Shown: positions 41,001-50,351, counted from the first letter of the stretch. The stretch: 64,000 nt of DNA from Nocardia sp. CC227C (GCF_030767025.1 NZ_JASITE010000020.1:53057-117056), one strand, 5' to 3'. The notes: a model not told the origin generated them from the letters alone. Numbers and translations: made by a program.

Positions 41001-42188
41001 GAAATCCGACAGCGCCGCCAGCAGCCGTTCCCGCCGCAGTGCCACCTCCGCCGCATCCGCCTGCGCCAGCAGGGCAACCAGCTCATCGCGGGACTCCCGG
41101 GCCCCCTCCGGATCGGCCAACCCGGTCGCCACCTCCACGAACCGGTTCCGCGTCCGCTCCCGCAATTCCTGGGTGGCCGCCCGGCTGAACGTCACCAGCA
41201 GCAGTTGCGAGATATCCACCCCCGCCTCGGCCACATACCGCACCGCCAGCCCCACGATGGCGTACGTCTTCCCGGTGCCCGCGCTCGCCTCCAGCACCAT
41301 GGTCCCGGCGGGCAGCGGCCCCAGCAGATCGAACCGCGACTCGGCCCGACCCCGCGGCACGGGCGTCCCGCCGTTCCCCGCCGTCTCGTGCCCGGATCCC
41401 CGCTGTGGGGCGACCATCGGCGGCATGGTCGACCGACTCTCCGGCGCGGTGTCACGCTCACGCGGCACGGCGATGTGCCGCTGCTGCGCCTCGGGGGGTG
41501 CGACCGGGTCGCGCCGGGACCGGTCCCCCGCGCCCTCGGAAACCGGCTCCGCACCAGAATCCACCGTGGCGACTGATGTTTCGCCACTCTCGGCGCTGCT
41601 TGGCTCGGGTCGAGCGGAGACGTTCGCGACCGCCGCTCCCGCGCCCGATGCGTCTCGCTCAACGTCCGCGACCGGCCGCCGCCGAACCTGCGGCGCGGCC
41701 GCCCGGTCGGGACGCGCATCCTCGGTATCGCGGTCGACCTGCGCCCCTCGGGACGAAACGTTCTCGGCCGGGGGGACCGGATCACCCGAATCCCGACGGC
41801 CGGTGCGCTGCGACCGGCGGTTTGATCCGCGCTCGGTCGGTGCGGGGTGCGCGGGCGGCTCGACCGGAGCGGCCGCGCGCGAACCGTGGCGGTCCACGGC
41901 GTGTTCGGTGCGCCCGCCAGGCAAGGTTTCGGTGGCGGCGGAATCCGATCCGGGCGCGGTATCGCGCCGGTCCGACGCGGGGTCGGACCGCGCGGTGCGC
42001 ACCTGACCACCGCTGTCGTCCGCACCGGCCGCGACGTTCCGGTGCAGGTCGTCGAGGGGCAGGGGGAGCACGTCCACGGCGGTGTCCGTGCTCGGGGGCT
42101 CGGGGTCGCGGGGTGGGCGGGGGCGGCGGCGGGCCGGGGTGGGCTCGTCCGCCGCCGTTTCGGTGAGGGAGAAGAGTTCGTCGCTCAT
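38016..42188 (-). CDS. recB: Exodeoxyribonuclease V beta subunit RecB with long disordered N-terminal extension
   Basis: 1390 residues. 3'-5' helicase plus nuclease of RecBCD. Walker A (LEASAGTGKTYAIVGLAVRY) has its Lys near residue 306, whereas E. coli RecB has it at 29, so about 275 residues are added in front. They are charged, Pro/Ser/Arg/Asp-rich and without a fold (SDPASDRRDTAPGSDSAA). Helicase motifs follow: ALVDEFQDTDPLQWDILRRA, LVGDPKQAIYAFRGAEVLS, IATVHASKGLEFPVVYLPFA. The C-terminal nuclease motif is RFVVVDYKTNRLG. Nineteen bases separate it from recC. Confidence 0.94.
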   Translation of the reverse strand: MSDELFSLTETAADEPTPARRRPRPPRDPEPPSTDTAVDVLPLPLDDLHRNVAAGADDSGGQVRTARSDPASDRRDTAPGSDSAATETLPGGRTEHAVDRHGSRAAAPVEPPAHPAPTERGSNRRSQRTGRRDSGDPVPPAENVSSRGAQVDRDTEDARPDRAAAPQVRRRPVADVERDASGAGAAVANVSARPEPSSAESGETSVATVDSGAEPVSEGAGDRSRRDPVAPPEAQQRHIAVPRERDTAPESRSTMPPMVAPQRGSGHETAGNGGTPVPRGRAESRFDLLGPLPAGTMVLEASAGTGKTYAIVGLAVRYVAEAGVDISQLLLVTFSRAATQELRERTRNRFVEVATGLADPEGARESRDELVALLAQADAAEVALRRERLLAALSDFDAGSIATTHSFCQRMLDELGLAGERDPGARLVESIEDVVATVADDLYVSRYARDGAPFSPSEAHELATAAVGDRQSILVPRAEYDGDPAAERVAFAEAVRAEVARRKQLSGIRDFDDLLVLLHRVLADPEHGERACRRVRDRFRVALVDEFQDTDPLQWDILRRAFHGHATLVLVGDPKQAIYAFRGAEVLSYLTAVSVADSRRELTVNWRSDAGLLEALAHVQSGAALGHREIRVHPVAATRPWTRLSGPAETITPLRLRCFPRSGAGPLNKSGFPAVGRQRERVATDVAADIVRLLESGVTLATAAGARPVDAGDIAVLVRTHTQLNLVRAALEKAGVPSVLTGGASVFGTESAMDWLWVLRALEQPHRADRVRLAAGTALFGLSAAEIDSGGADLVGQLSAQLRDCARLFTRAGFAAVFEKLSAERELAPRLLSLDGGERQLTDLRQIAQLLDETALRESLGLTALARWLADRVRDPASGAVTGRSRRLDRDARSVQIATVHASKGLEFPVVYLPFAWDSMMLPKNAALLFHDEQDRRVLDVGGPDAPGHAQRKLRAEAEAAGEELRLLYVALTRAGAQVVAWWAPSYNTATGPLHRMLFGREPGGGEVADKVAVPADHIALDRITTWAATAADGVITVEPVDRARAARLATATSGGAVGDLAAARFDRVLDHDWRRTSYSALTAGAHDHAPATDTPDGRGIADEPDVPSPLADEAAPVAAPSYMNAPSLMNELPYGAEFGTLVHEVLEYVDTDAPDLAAEIRDRTAHAVAEQMFDADPEVLSRALLAVMRTPIGFGCLADIPTRDRLSELDFELPLAGGDTPARERVTVPRIATLLRRHLPPDDPLADYADQLADLDDTPLRGYLTGSIDAVLRIPGPRFVVVDYKTNRLGTGDLTVAHYTHEHMAAEMMRSHYPLQAILYSVALHRYLRWRLPDYDPARHLGGIRYLFVRGMVGPDTPDGAGVFDWEPPAALVVELSGLLAGETGGGRV

Positions 42189-42207
42189 CCGTGCTTCGCG
42201 GTCGTCG

Positions 42208-45200
42208 TCATGGTCTCCCCTGATTCTCGTTGGCGAGCAACGGATTCCACAGCATTCGGGCCAGTTCGCCGAAGCGTGTCGGCTCGTCGCCCCCGAGTTC
42301 GGCCGGGGGACGGGTCAGGTCCGGGAAGCGCAGTGCCGGACCCCACACCTGGCGGAGGTAGCGGTCGGTGCGTTCACCGTACGCGCTGTCGAAATCCTGT
42401 TCCGCGGAGAGGGTGGCGTCGTCCACGGACGCGCCCTTGCAGCGACGGTCGGCGTAGACGGCGCTGGCCGACGGGGCGATGGGCAGGGGTTCGGTGAGTC
42501 CGGCGTCGCGCAGGTGCACGAGTTGGCGCAGGATGGCGCGGGCGGTGGCGGCATCGGGAGCGGTGAGGGTGGACTGCCAGACCGGATTGCGGAACTGGCC
42601 GCGGCCCAGGGTGAGGGCGCGCCAGCTCTGGTGTGAACCGCTGGCGGCCAGGGCCAGCAGCCGCACCCAGGCGGCCAGCCGGTGTTTGGGGGCGAGCCGG
42701 GAGTAGGTGGCGCGCAACAGCGCGTCGTCGTGCACGTCGGCGACCGTGCCGGTGAGGCGGCGGCCGTCGCCGAGGTCCACCGCCACGTCGACGGTGCGAC
42801 CCGGTATCTCGTGCAGGGGCCGGGCCACGCGCACCAGCTGGTCCACGGTGCCCTCGATCTCGTCGAGTACCGCCGCGCCCATGCGCGCGGGCGGCAGGGT
42901 GCCGCGCCGCCATTCGGCCGCGCGCAGCATATCGGCCTCCACGCCGTTGAGCCGCGCCGCCAGCATGCGTTCGCCCATGGACCATTTGGTGAGGCCGTCC
43001 AGGACGATGGGCAGCCGGTCGTCGATCTCCTCTTCCTCTTCGGGCACGCGGATGCCGAGCCGCTGCCACAGGAAGGCCCGCACCGGATGTTCGGCGAAGG
43101 CCACCAGATCGGTGAGTTCCACATCGCCGGGTGACGCGGATGCCAAAGGCGCGGCGAGGAATACCGGCCGCGGGCGCTGCGGTCGCCGCGCGGCCACCGC
43201 GCCCGCGAGGGCGATCGGATCGAAGCTGAACGGGTCGTCGGCGCGGAAGTTGGCCGCGTCGAAGGGTTGCAGCGGATGCCGCCGCACGATCCGCGCCATG
43301 GCCTCGCGTCCGACGTGGGCGCGCACGGTGTCGAGCACCTCGGCGAGCGGGATGGCGGGCGGCCGGTGCGCCCCGGTGACCGGATCGGATCCGGTGTGCA
43401 GCAGGACGAGCCGCTCCCCCGCCGCCATGATGGCGTCCAGCAACAGCTGCCGGTCCTCGCTGCGCGGATCGCGGTCGCCGGGGCAGCGATGCCGGGCCAG
43501 CACATCATCGCCGTCGATGCCGCCCGCGCGCGGGAACACCTCGTCGTCGAGTCCGAGCAGCACCACCACCCGGTGCGGCACCGACCGCATGGGCACCATG
43601 GTGCACACGGTCAGCTCGCCGGTGCGGAAGTTGGCGCGCGAGGCACGCCCCGCCAGCCGGGTCGCCAGCAGTGCCGCGATATCGGGCAGCCGCAACGGCA
43701 CATCGCCGGCGTGCTCGAGGGCGGCGGCCAGTTCGCGGCGCGCCTGCACACCCGTCCACGCCTGACCGCGGGCCACATCGGTGAGCAGATCCAGCGCGCG
43801 CCCCAGCACCGCGGCCCATTCCCCGGCCGGGCGCGGCGCGCCCGCCGGTTCGGCGAGGGTGGGTCCGCGCAGATCGCGCAGGCAGACCGCGAGCCGGTCC
43901 ACGAATTCCGCGAACCGCCCCGCCAGGTCGATATCACCGGAGTCCACGTCGTCGAGCGGCAGCGCCAGATCCAGCCAGTCGGCCCCGGATTCGCCCGCGG
44001 CCACGCCGAGCAGAATGCGGTCCACGGCGGCGTTGAGCGTGTTCTGCGCGAAATCGCCGAGTCCGAACGCCTGCCGCTGCCGCTGCCCGATACCCCAGCG
44101 CGCCCCGGTCTCGGCGGCCCACTCGCGCAGCCGTTCCAGATCGTCGTCGTCGAATCCGCAGCGCAGCCGCACCGGTTCGGCCGCGGCGAGATCCAGTACC
44201 TCGGTGACGGTCACCCGCCCGTCGGCCAATTCCAGCAGCGTGCCGATCACACCGAGCAGCGGATTCACCGCACGCTGCGCCCGGTCCGCCAGTCGCACCC
44301 GCAGTGCGTGTCCGGGATGCCCGGGTTCGGCGGCGTCGAGGGACCACTGCCCGAAGGCCGCCCGCACCAGCGGCGCATAGCTTTCCACATCCGGGCACAT
44401 GACCACGACATCGCGCGGTTGCAGCGTGTGGTCCGCGGCGAGGATGTGCAGCAGGCAGTCCCGCAGCACCTCCACCTGCCGCGCCGGACCGTGGCAGGCG
44501 TGCACGCCGACGGACCCGTCCCCGGCCAGCTCGGGCTCGACGTCGACCGGCCAGCGGTCCTCCCGAATCGCCGCCTGCACCGCCGACAGCAGGGTGCGTC
44601 CGGACGCCTCGGCACCGGCCCCGTCCAGGTCGATATCGGCTGCCGCCTGCGCGATCGCGCCCCCGGCGGCCGCCCCGCCCCGCGCCGGTGCCCCCGGCGG
44701 CAGTACGACGGGCGGATGGTAGGTGTCGGTGTGGTCGTAGGCGTGCAGGCGCTGCTGCAGTTCGCGCACGTCGCGACCCAGCGCCGCGAGCAGCGGATGC
44801 CGCACGCGCACAAGTGAATCGGACATCTCACCCGAAGGCGACAATCCATCCGGTCGGTCCGCTCGATCCGGAACCGGGCGCAGCGCCCCGGCAGCCTCAT
44901 CCGCCCCATCAGATTCCGACCGGTCGGCGGAATCCGCCTGCGCGCCCACACCATTCGACGCCAGTTCCGTCCACAATGCCGGACTCGGGTGCACCAGCCA
45001 CAGATGCACCTCCCGCCCCGCGGACAGCGCCGACAGCACCTCCAGCTGATCGGTGGTCAACCGCGTCACGCCGAACAGCGAGATCCGCCGCGGCAGTGAC
45101 ACCGCCCCGGGTTCCGCGCGCAGGCGAGCGCACGCGGCGGCCAAGCGCTCGGCCGGGCTCGGCACGCCGACGGCCTCCCGCAGCGCGCGCCACAGCCGCG

Positions 45201-45735
45201 GCTGCCAGCGCAGGTCCTCGGGCAGCTCGCGCCCGGTCCCGTCGGTGTCGGCACCGGCCGCCCACGCGGTGATCATTCCGGGGCGCTGGGTGCCGTACCC
45301 GTCGAACAGGTCCGCGATCCGCGCGGCGGTCGCGTAGCGCCGCCCCACCTGATGCCCGGCGGCGTCGCCCCGCCCGAGATGCCGGGACAGCACACCGCAC
45401 CACGGCTCCCCCAGCACCGTGTCGAGCACGGGCAGCAGCGTCCACACCAGCCGTTCGGGAGCCCACGGGTCCGTCTCGGGGGTCAACCCGGTCGCCTCCG
45501 CCAGCACCGCGCCCACCAGGCTCGCCGGATCGGGGAATTCGATGTTCGCGGCGATGCCGTCACCGTGGGTCGCCCCGCCGAGCACCGTGGCCAGCCGCTG
45601 GATCACCCAGCGCTCGATCCCCTTGGCCGGTACCGCGACGACCTCGGCGGCGAACGGGTCGTCAAGGGGCCTGGCCAGCAGCTGGGCGAGCACGTCGACG
45701 AGCGTGTCCGCTCGCTCGGCCCGGTGAATGTGCAC
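42208..45735 (-). CDS. recC: Exodeoxyribonuclease V gamma subunit RecC
   Basis: 1175 residues from GTG 45735. RecC holds RecB and RecD together and reads the recombination hotspot on the exiting strand; its helicase-like folds are inactive. Family start: HIHRAERADTLVDVLAQLLA, VVAVPAKGIERWVIQRLAT. Later conserved blocks are VGVHACHGPARQVEVLRDCL, DVVVMCPDVESYAPLVRAAF, MVPMRSVPHRVVVLLGLDDE and VFPRAGGIDGDDVLARHRC. An acidic, Ser/Asp-rich insertion of about 50 residues lies near 260-305 (QADSADRSESDGADEAAG). First gene of the operon. Confidence 0.94.
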   Translation of the reverse strand: MHIHRAERADTLVDVLAQLLARPLDDPFAAEVVAVPAKGIERWVIQRLATVLGGATHGDGIAANIEFPDPASLVGAVLAEATGLTPETDPWAPERLVWTLLPVLDTVLGEPWCGVLSRHLGRGDAAGHQVGRRYATAARIADLFDGYGTQRPGMITAWAAGADTDGTGRELPEDLRWQPRLWRALREAVGVPSPAERLAAACARLRAEPGAVSLPRRISLFGVTRLTTDQLEVLSALSAGREVHLWLVHPSPALWTELASNGVGAQADSADRSESDGADEAAGALRPVPDRADRPDGLSPSGEMSDSLVRVRHPLLAALGRDVRELQQRLHAYDHTDTYHPPVVLPPGAPARGGAAAGGAIAQAAADIDLDGAGAEASGRTLLSAVQAAIREDRWPVDVEPELAGDGSVGVHACHGPARQVEVLRDCLLHILAADHTLQPRDVVVMCPDVESYAPLVRAAFGQWSLDAAEPGHPGHALRVRLADRAQRAVNPLLGVIGTLLELADGRVTVTEVLDLAAAEPVRLRCGFDDDDLERLREWAAETGARWGIGQRQRQAFGLGDFAQNTLNAAVDRILLGVAAGESGADWLDLALPLDDVDSGDIDLAGRFAEFVDRLAVCLRDLRGPTLAEPAGAPRPAGEWAAVLGRALDLLTDVARGQAWTGVQARRELAAALEHAGDVPLRLPDIAALLATRLAGRASRANFRTGELTVCTMVPMRSVPHRVVVLLGLDDEVFPRAGGIDGDDVLARHRCPGDRDPRSEDRQLLLDAIMAAGERLVLLHTGSDPVTGAHRPPAIPLAEVLDTVRAHVGREAMARIVRRHPLQPFDAANFRADDPFSFDPIALAGAVAARRPQRPRPVFLAAPLASASPGDVELTDLVAFAEHPVRAFLWQRLGIRVPEEEEEIDDRLPIVLDGLTKWSMGERMLAARLNGVEADMLRAAEWRRGTLPPARMGAAVLDEIEGTVDQLVRVARPLHEIPGRTVDVAVDLGDGRRLTGTVADVHDDALLRATYSRLAPKHRLAAWVRLLALAASGSHQSWRALTLGRGQFRNPVWQSTLTAPDAATARAILRQLVHLRDAGLTEPLPIAPSASAVYADRRCKGASVDDATLSAEQDFDSAYGERTDRYLRQVWGPALRFPDLTRPPAELGGDEPTRFGELARMLWNPLLANENQGRP

Positions 45736-45935
45736 GAGCTGTGTTTATACAGTCGGCGAACCGGATGCAAACACCGGGTGCCGCGCGCCCCGGGGTGACA
45801 CGCGCCACACGCCCCGGATTTGCCCGGGCGCGTCACACGGGAATCCGCAATCGATGTGCGACAGTGCTTTGCGGGGAGGGCATTTCGGGGAGGTAGGCAG
45901 TAGCGCAGTAGGTACGGAAAGGCTGGTTCGCGTCG

Positions 45936-46142
45936 ATGTCCGCCACGGTGGTTCCCCTCGTACCCAGAAGCGGGTTCACGGTTCGTCGCGTCGGTGACCG
46001 CTGGGAGTTGATCAACTCGCGCCACTACGGCCGCGACATCGTCCTGCGGACCTGGCCACGCGAACACCACTCCGAGGCGTTCGAACACTGCTACCGCCTC
46101 AACGGCCGCAGCGTCGAGGAGCTCGAGGCCGCCTTCCGCTGA
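45936..46142 (+). CDS. Small hypothetical protein
   Basis: 68 residues starting MSATVVPLVPRSGFTVRRVG, with a mixed beta/helical centre (WELINSRHYGRDIVLRTWPR) and ending SVEELEAAFR. GGAAAGG lies 13 bases upstream, somewhat far. It is divergent from recC. I do not recognise the family; the composition and good codon bias suggest a genuine cytosolic protein. Confidence 0.5.
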   Translation: MSATVVPLVPRSGFTVRRVGDRWELINSRHYGRDIVLRTWPREHHSEAFEHCYRLNGRSVEELEAAFR

Positions 46143-46252
46143 CCGCGAAACGCCCACCAAAGCCACTGCGGGCATGTGCGTTTCGCCAGCACGCACACGA
46201 ATTATCCGCAAGACGTGCAGACCGGACGCTTCACTGTCTATTGTGGTCCATC

Positions 46253-47146
46253 GTGCGTTCTCCGAAGCCTCGGCGCAACCGTGTGGCCGCCTCCGCCGCC
46301 GTCCTCACCGCCGCCGCCCTGATCCCCACCGCGCCCGCACTGCTGCCGGACGGGATGGGACCGTCCTTACCGGCGGCCGCCGCGCAGTGCATGGCCGGCT
46401 TCGACTGCGATATGTCCAGCCGCATCGCGGCGGTGGACGACTACCTCCGGGGCCGACCGGGATCGGTCGGATACGTGGTGCGCGACCGGGTTACCGGCGG
46501 CATCTACCGAAACGCCAACGCCGAGACCATGTTCTGGACGGCCTCCACCATCAAACTGGCGATGGCCGAGGATCTGCTCAACCGCGCCCGGGTCGGCGCG
46601 ATCAACCTCGACGCCGGTGACCGCGGCCTGCTGGAATCCATGCTGGCAACCTCCAACGACACCGCCGCCGACATCCTCTGGAACAAGTACGCGGGCGTGG
46701 ACCGCATGGCCTTCCAGAACGCCTTCCGCGCCAACGGCATGGGCGGGCTGGTGCCCATGCCGCCCACCAGCTCCATGGCGCAGACCAAGCTGTTCCCCGA
46801 CTGGGGCTTCCAGCAGTGCACCCCGTCCGATCTCGACCGGCTCATGGACAGCGTGCTGACCGGCATGCATCCCGATGACCGGAACTATCTCGTCGACCGC
46901 ATGCGCCGGGTGGACACCAACCAGCACTGGGGCGTGTGGGGTGCGGGCGCGGCCATGCGCCCCGGCCTGAAGAACGGCTGGTCGCAGGAGCAGGGCGGCT
47001 GGGTGGTCAACTCGGTCGGCTTCGCCGGACCCGGCGAGCGCTACACCCTGGCGATCATGAACTCGCTCGGCGGCGCGGGCGGGTACGCCGAGGGCGCGGA
47101 GACCACCACCCGCGTCGCGGAGATCCTGTTCAAGGGCCGGGGCTGA
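46253..47146 (+). CDS. Secreted class A beta-lactamase-like serine hydrolase
   Basis: 297 residues from GTG 46253 (TTG 46241 is also in frame; no clear ribosome-binding site). A basic start and hydrophobic segment (SAAVLTAAALIPTAPAL) form a signal peptide ending near AAAAQ. Penicillin-recognising fold: active Ser-Lys in TASTIKLAMAE, the SxN motif in ATSNDTAADIL and a K-N-G triad in GLKNGWSQEQGG. Three motifs in order fit a class A-type enzyme, but divergence (SND, KNG) leaves open a D,D-peptidase or non-lactamase hydrolase. Two Cys near the N-terminus (QCMAGFDCD). Confidence 0.8.
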   Translation: MRSPKPRRNRVAASAAVLTAAALIPTAPALLPDGMGPSLPAAAAQCMAGFDCDMSSRIAAVDDYLRGRPGSVGYVVRDRVTGGIYRNANAETMFWTASTIKLAMAEDLLNRARVGAINLDAGDRGLLESMLATSNDTAADILWNKYAGVDRMAFQNAFRANGMGGLVPMPPTSSMAQTKLFPDWGFQQCTPSDLDRLMDSVLTGMHPDDRNYLVDRMRRVDTNQHWGVWGAGAAMRPGLKNGWSQEQGGWVVNSVGFAGPGERYTLAIMNSLGGAGGYAEGAETTTRVAEILFKGRG

Positions 47147-47173
47147 GCCCACCCCACACCGCGCGCCGCTCCA

Positions 47174-48652
47174 TCAGTCCGCGCCCGGACCGGAGCGGCG
47201 GCGCAGCAGGGTCGGCGCGCCGTCGCGCGGGAACGGGAGGGTGGAGAAACCCCACGGCATGAGGTAGTCGCCGGGGACCGTCCACTCGTAGTCGCGGGCC
47301 AGCGCCGCGATGATGGTCTTCACCTCGAGGATCCCGAAGTGCATGCCGATGCACTTGTGCGCGCCCGCGCCGAAGGGCAGCCAGGCCAGCCGGTGCGCGC
47401 GATCCTCCCGGCGGTGTTCGGCGAACCGCTCCGGATCGAAAAGTTCGGGACGCGTCCAGAATTCGGGCAGCAGGTGGTTGACGCCGTGTGCGATGTCCAC
47501 CTGGGTGCCCGCGGGGACGAAATGTCCGGCGATCTCGGTGTCGCGGGCGGCCCGGCGCACCAGGCCGGGCACCGGCGGCAGCAGCCGCAGGCTCTCGCGA
47601 ATCACCAGGTCCAGATCCCGCAGCCGGTCCAGATCGGCGATGGTGGGCGGCGCGCCGTCGAGTTCGGCGTGCAGGGCCAGGGCCTCGGCGCGCACCCGAC
47701 GCTGCCACTCCGGATGCCGCCCCAGGTAGTAGGCGGTCGCGGTGACGGTGGTCGTGGTGGTGTCGTGCGCCGCCATGATCAGGAAGATCATGTGGTTCAC
47801 CACGTCCGCGTCGCTGAACACCGCGCCGTCCTCGGTGCGTGCCCGGCACAGCGCGGAGAAGAAGTCCGGTCCCGGTGCGCGCCGCTTGGCGGGAATCATG
47901 CGGGTGAAGTACTGCTCCAACACCTTCCGGCCGCGCAGGCCCGCATACCAGTTGCCGCCCGGCACCGGGAACCGCAGCAGCGCCAGCGCGGCGTGGGTGC
48001 AGCGCAGGAACGCCCGGCCCAGCCGTTCGCGTTCGGCGTGGGAGTCGACCGCCATGAACACGTCGGTGGCGATGCGCAGGGTGAGTTCCTTGAAGGCCGG
48101 GTACAGCGGCAGCCGCCGTTCCCCGTCGGGAACCCAGCGGGCGACGGCGGCGTCCACCACCGCGGTCAGTTCGGTGAGATGCTCCTGCAACCGGTCGCGG
48201 GTGAACGCCTGCTGCATGATGCGGCGATGGAACATGTGCTCGTCGAAGGACAGCAGCAGCAGTCCGCGGTGGAAGAACGGGCCGATGAACCAGTCCCAGC
48301 CGGAACCGAAGTCCTGGCGGCGGCGGCCCAGCACCTCGTCGATGGCCTCGGGTCCGGCCACCAGCACCCGACGCGCGCCCAGCGCACTGTTGAACGAGAC
48401 CGGCCCGTACTCGCGATAGCGGCCCATCATCTCGGCCGGGCCCCAGCGCAGATACTGCAGACTCCGCCCGAGATACGGCAGCCCGGCATCGCCGCGCACC
48501 GCCCGCAGCCCGCTGTCCGGGGGCGGTGCGGCCAGTTCCCGCGCCCGCTCGGGCAGGCGGCGCAGCAGCCGATCGACCACCGCGGTATCGGGAATCTCGA
48601 GCAGGGACAGGTTCTCCGCCTCGGCGCTGACACGACCGGCCACGGCGACCAT
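47174..48652 (-). CDS. Cytochrome P450
   Basis: 492 residues from ATG 48652, preceded by GGGAGG. Haem-thiolate monooxygenase: I-helix oxygen motif FLIMAAHDTTTTTVTATAYY, K-helix ExxR in VIRESLRLLPP, and the haem loop WLPFGAGAHKCIGMHFG with Cys434. The N-terminus has no membrane anchor, as usual for bacterial enzymes, and the first 60 residues resemble the long-chain or sterol-type P450 entry region (GDAGLPYLGRSLQYL). Redox partners are not adjacent. Divergent from ndh. Substrate unknown. Confidence 0.93.
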   Translation of the reverse strand: MVAVAGRVSAEAENLSLLEIPDTAVVDRLLRRLPERARELAAPPPDSGLRAVRGDAGLPYLGRSLQYLRWGPAEMMGRYREYGPVSFNSALGARRVLVAGPEAIDEVLGRRRQDFGSGWDWFIGPFFHRGLLLLSFDEHMFHRRIMQQAFTRDRLQEHLTELTAVVDAAVARWVPDGERRLPLYPAFKELTLRIATDVFMAVDSHAERERLGRAFLRCTHAALALLRFPVPGGNWYAGLRGRKVLEQYFTRMIPAKRRAPGPDFFSALCRARTEDGAVFSDADVVNHMIFLIMAAHDTTTTTVTATAYYLGRHPEWQRRVRAEALALHAELDGAPPTIADLDRLRDLDLVIRESLRLLPPVPGLVRRAARDTEIAGHFVPAGTQVDIAHGVNHLLPEFWTRPELFDPERFAEHRREDRAHRLAWLPFGAGAHKCIGMHFGILEVKTIIAALARDYEWTVPGDYLMPWGFSTLPFPRDGAPTLLRRRSGPGAD

Positions 48653-48812
48653 GGCATTCCTCCCTGAGCGACTGCCCATATTGTATTTTCGAGGCGGCTG
48701 TGGCGTCGGTCGTTTCCCGATGCGTCCTGATTGGTCGGCTCAGCTCACGCCGTACTACCGTTGGGCGTGAATGTGTCGTAGCAAAACCGTCTTCTCCAGG
48801 GAGCAGGACTAG

Positions 48813-50255
48813 ATGAGCACCGATTCTGAAGTGAAGCGCCACCGCGTGGCGGTGATCGGGTCCGGGTTCGGTGGGTTGTTCGCCTGCAAGCACCTGAAGA
48901 ACGCGGACGTCGACATCACCCTGATCTCCAAGACCTCGACTCACCTGTTCCAGCCGCTGCTGTACCAGGTGGCCACCGGCATCCTCTCCGTCGGCGAGAT
49001 CGCGCCCGCCACCCGCATGGTGCTGCGCAAGCAGAAGAACGTGCAGGTCATCATGGGCGACGTGCACGATATCGACCTGGAGAACAATATCGTCACCTCG
49101 CGACTGCTGAACCAGGACCACCAGACCCCGTTCGACAGCCTCATCGTGGCCACCGGCGCGCAGCAGTCGTACTTCGGCAACGACCACTTCGCCACCTACG
49201 CGCCCGGTATGAAGACCATCGACGACGCCCTCGAACTGCGCGCCCGCATTCTGGGCAGCTTCGAGGAGGCCGAACTCGCGCCCACCCAGGAGATGCGCGA
49301 CCGCTTCATGACCTTCGTGGTGGTCGGCGCGGGACCCACCGGCGTCGAATTGGCCGGGCAGATCGCCGAACTCGCCGACCGCACCCTCGAGGGCACCTTC
49401 CGCAATATCGATCCCCGCGACGCGCGCGTGATCCTGGTCGAGGGCGCGGACGCGGTGCTCAAGCCGATGGGCCCCAACCTCGGCGGCAAGGCACACCGGC
49501 GGCTCGCCCGGATGGGCGTGGAGATCCAGCTCAACGCCATGGTCACCAATGTGGACGCGCGCGGCGTCACCATCAAGGACGCCGACGGCAGCGAGCGGCG
49601 CATCGAATCCGCGTGCAAGGTCTGGTCGGCCGGTGTGCAGGCCAGCGCACTGGGCCGCCAGCTCGCCGAACGCTCCGACGGCACCGAGGTGGACCGGGCC
49701 GGCCGCGTGGTCGTGGAACCGGACCTCACCATCAAGGGGCACCCGAACGTCTTCGTGGTCGGCGACCTGATGTCCGTGCCGGGTGTGCCCGGCCAGGCGC
49801 AGGGCGCGATCCAGGGCGGCACCTACGCGGCCAAGGCCATCAAGGCCGGGCTGAAGGGCGAAACCCCTGAGCAGCGCAAGCCGTTCAAGTACTTCGACAA
49901 GGGCTCCATGGCCACCGTGTCGCGTTTCAGCGCGGTCTGCCAGGTCGGCAAGCTGGAATTCGGCGGCTTCATCGCCTGGCTGGCCTGGCTGGCGCTGCAT
50001 CTGTGGTACCTGGTCGGCTTCCGCAGCCGGTTCGTCACCGTCTTCGAATGGTTCGTCTCCTTCCTGGGCCGTCATCGCGGCCAGATGGCCGCCACCGAAC
50101 AGTGGGTGTTCGCGCGGCTCGCCCTGGAGGCGGTCAATGCCGGGGACGTGGACGCGCGCGATGCGGTCAGGCCCCTCGACGAAACACCCACCGGTAATGG
50201 CAAATCCGTAGCGAACGAACCGACCACGCCCTCCGGCGACCGCAGGGTGGGGTAG
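48813..50255 (+). CDS. ndh: Type II NADH dehydrogenase (NDH-2)
   Basis: 480 residues. Non-proton-pumping NADH:menaquinone reductase at the inner face of the membrane. FAD motif VAVIGSGFGGLFACKHLKNA; quinone-site region HLFQPLLYQVATGILSVGEI; NADH motif FVVVGAGPTGVELAGQIAEL; FAD-ribityl motif VFVVGDLMSVPGVPGQAQGA. A C-terminal hydrophobic stretch (GGFIAWLAWLALHLWYLVGF) gives membrane contact. The last 40 residues are a charged, flexible tail. Divergent from the P450; GGGAGCAGG lies upstream. Confidence 0.93.
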   Translation: MSTDSEVKRHRVAVIGSGFGGLFACKHLKNADVDITLISKTSTHLFQPLLYQVATGILSVGEIAPATRMVLRKQKNVQVIMGDVHDIDLENNIVTSRLLNQDHQTPFDSLIVATGAQQSYFGNDHFATYAPGMKTIDDALELRARILGSFEEAELAPTQEMRDRFMTFVVVGAGPTGVELAGQIAELADRTLEGTFRNIDPRDARVILVEGADAVLKPMGPNLGGKAHRRLARMGVEIQLNAMVTNVDARGVTIKDADGSERRIESACKVWSAGVQASALGRQLAERSDGTEVDRAGRVVVEPDLTIKGHPNVFVVGDLMSVPGVPGQAQGAIQGGTYAAKAIKAGLKGETPEQRKPFKYFDKGSMATVSRFSAVCQVGKLEFGGFIAWLAWLALHLWYLVGFRSRFVTVFEWFVSFLGRHRGQMAATEQWVFARLALEAVNAGDVDARDAVRPLDETPTGNGKSVANEPTTPSGDRRVG

Positions 50256-50309
50256 CCCCTAACGTCGACCGGGGCAATGTCCGGACCAATCCGGCACATA
50301 GGCCAGATC

Positions 50310-50336
50310 CGAATGTTCGACAGCCATGAACATTCG
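50310..50336. promoter_or_regulatory. Perfect 9-bp inverted repeat before the secreted glycine-zipper gene
   Basis: CGAATGTTC-GACAGCCAT-GAACATTCG ends 15 bases upstream of the ATG at 50352 and directly abuts its ribosome-binding site (GAGAAAGG). It could be an operator or a hairpin in the mRNA leader. Confidence 0.45.
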
Positions 50337-50351
50337 TGAGAAAGGTCATTC

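Noticed and set aside
37803..41576. 1257-codon plus-strand open frame over recB
   Set aside because: Low-complexity Gly/Arg/His shadow opposite recB, which carries complete helicase and nuclease motifs.
47130..50075. 981-codon minus-strand open frame
   Set aside because: Antisense to NDH-2 and out of frame with the P450, both of which have diagnostic motifs.
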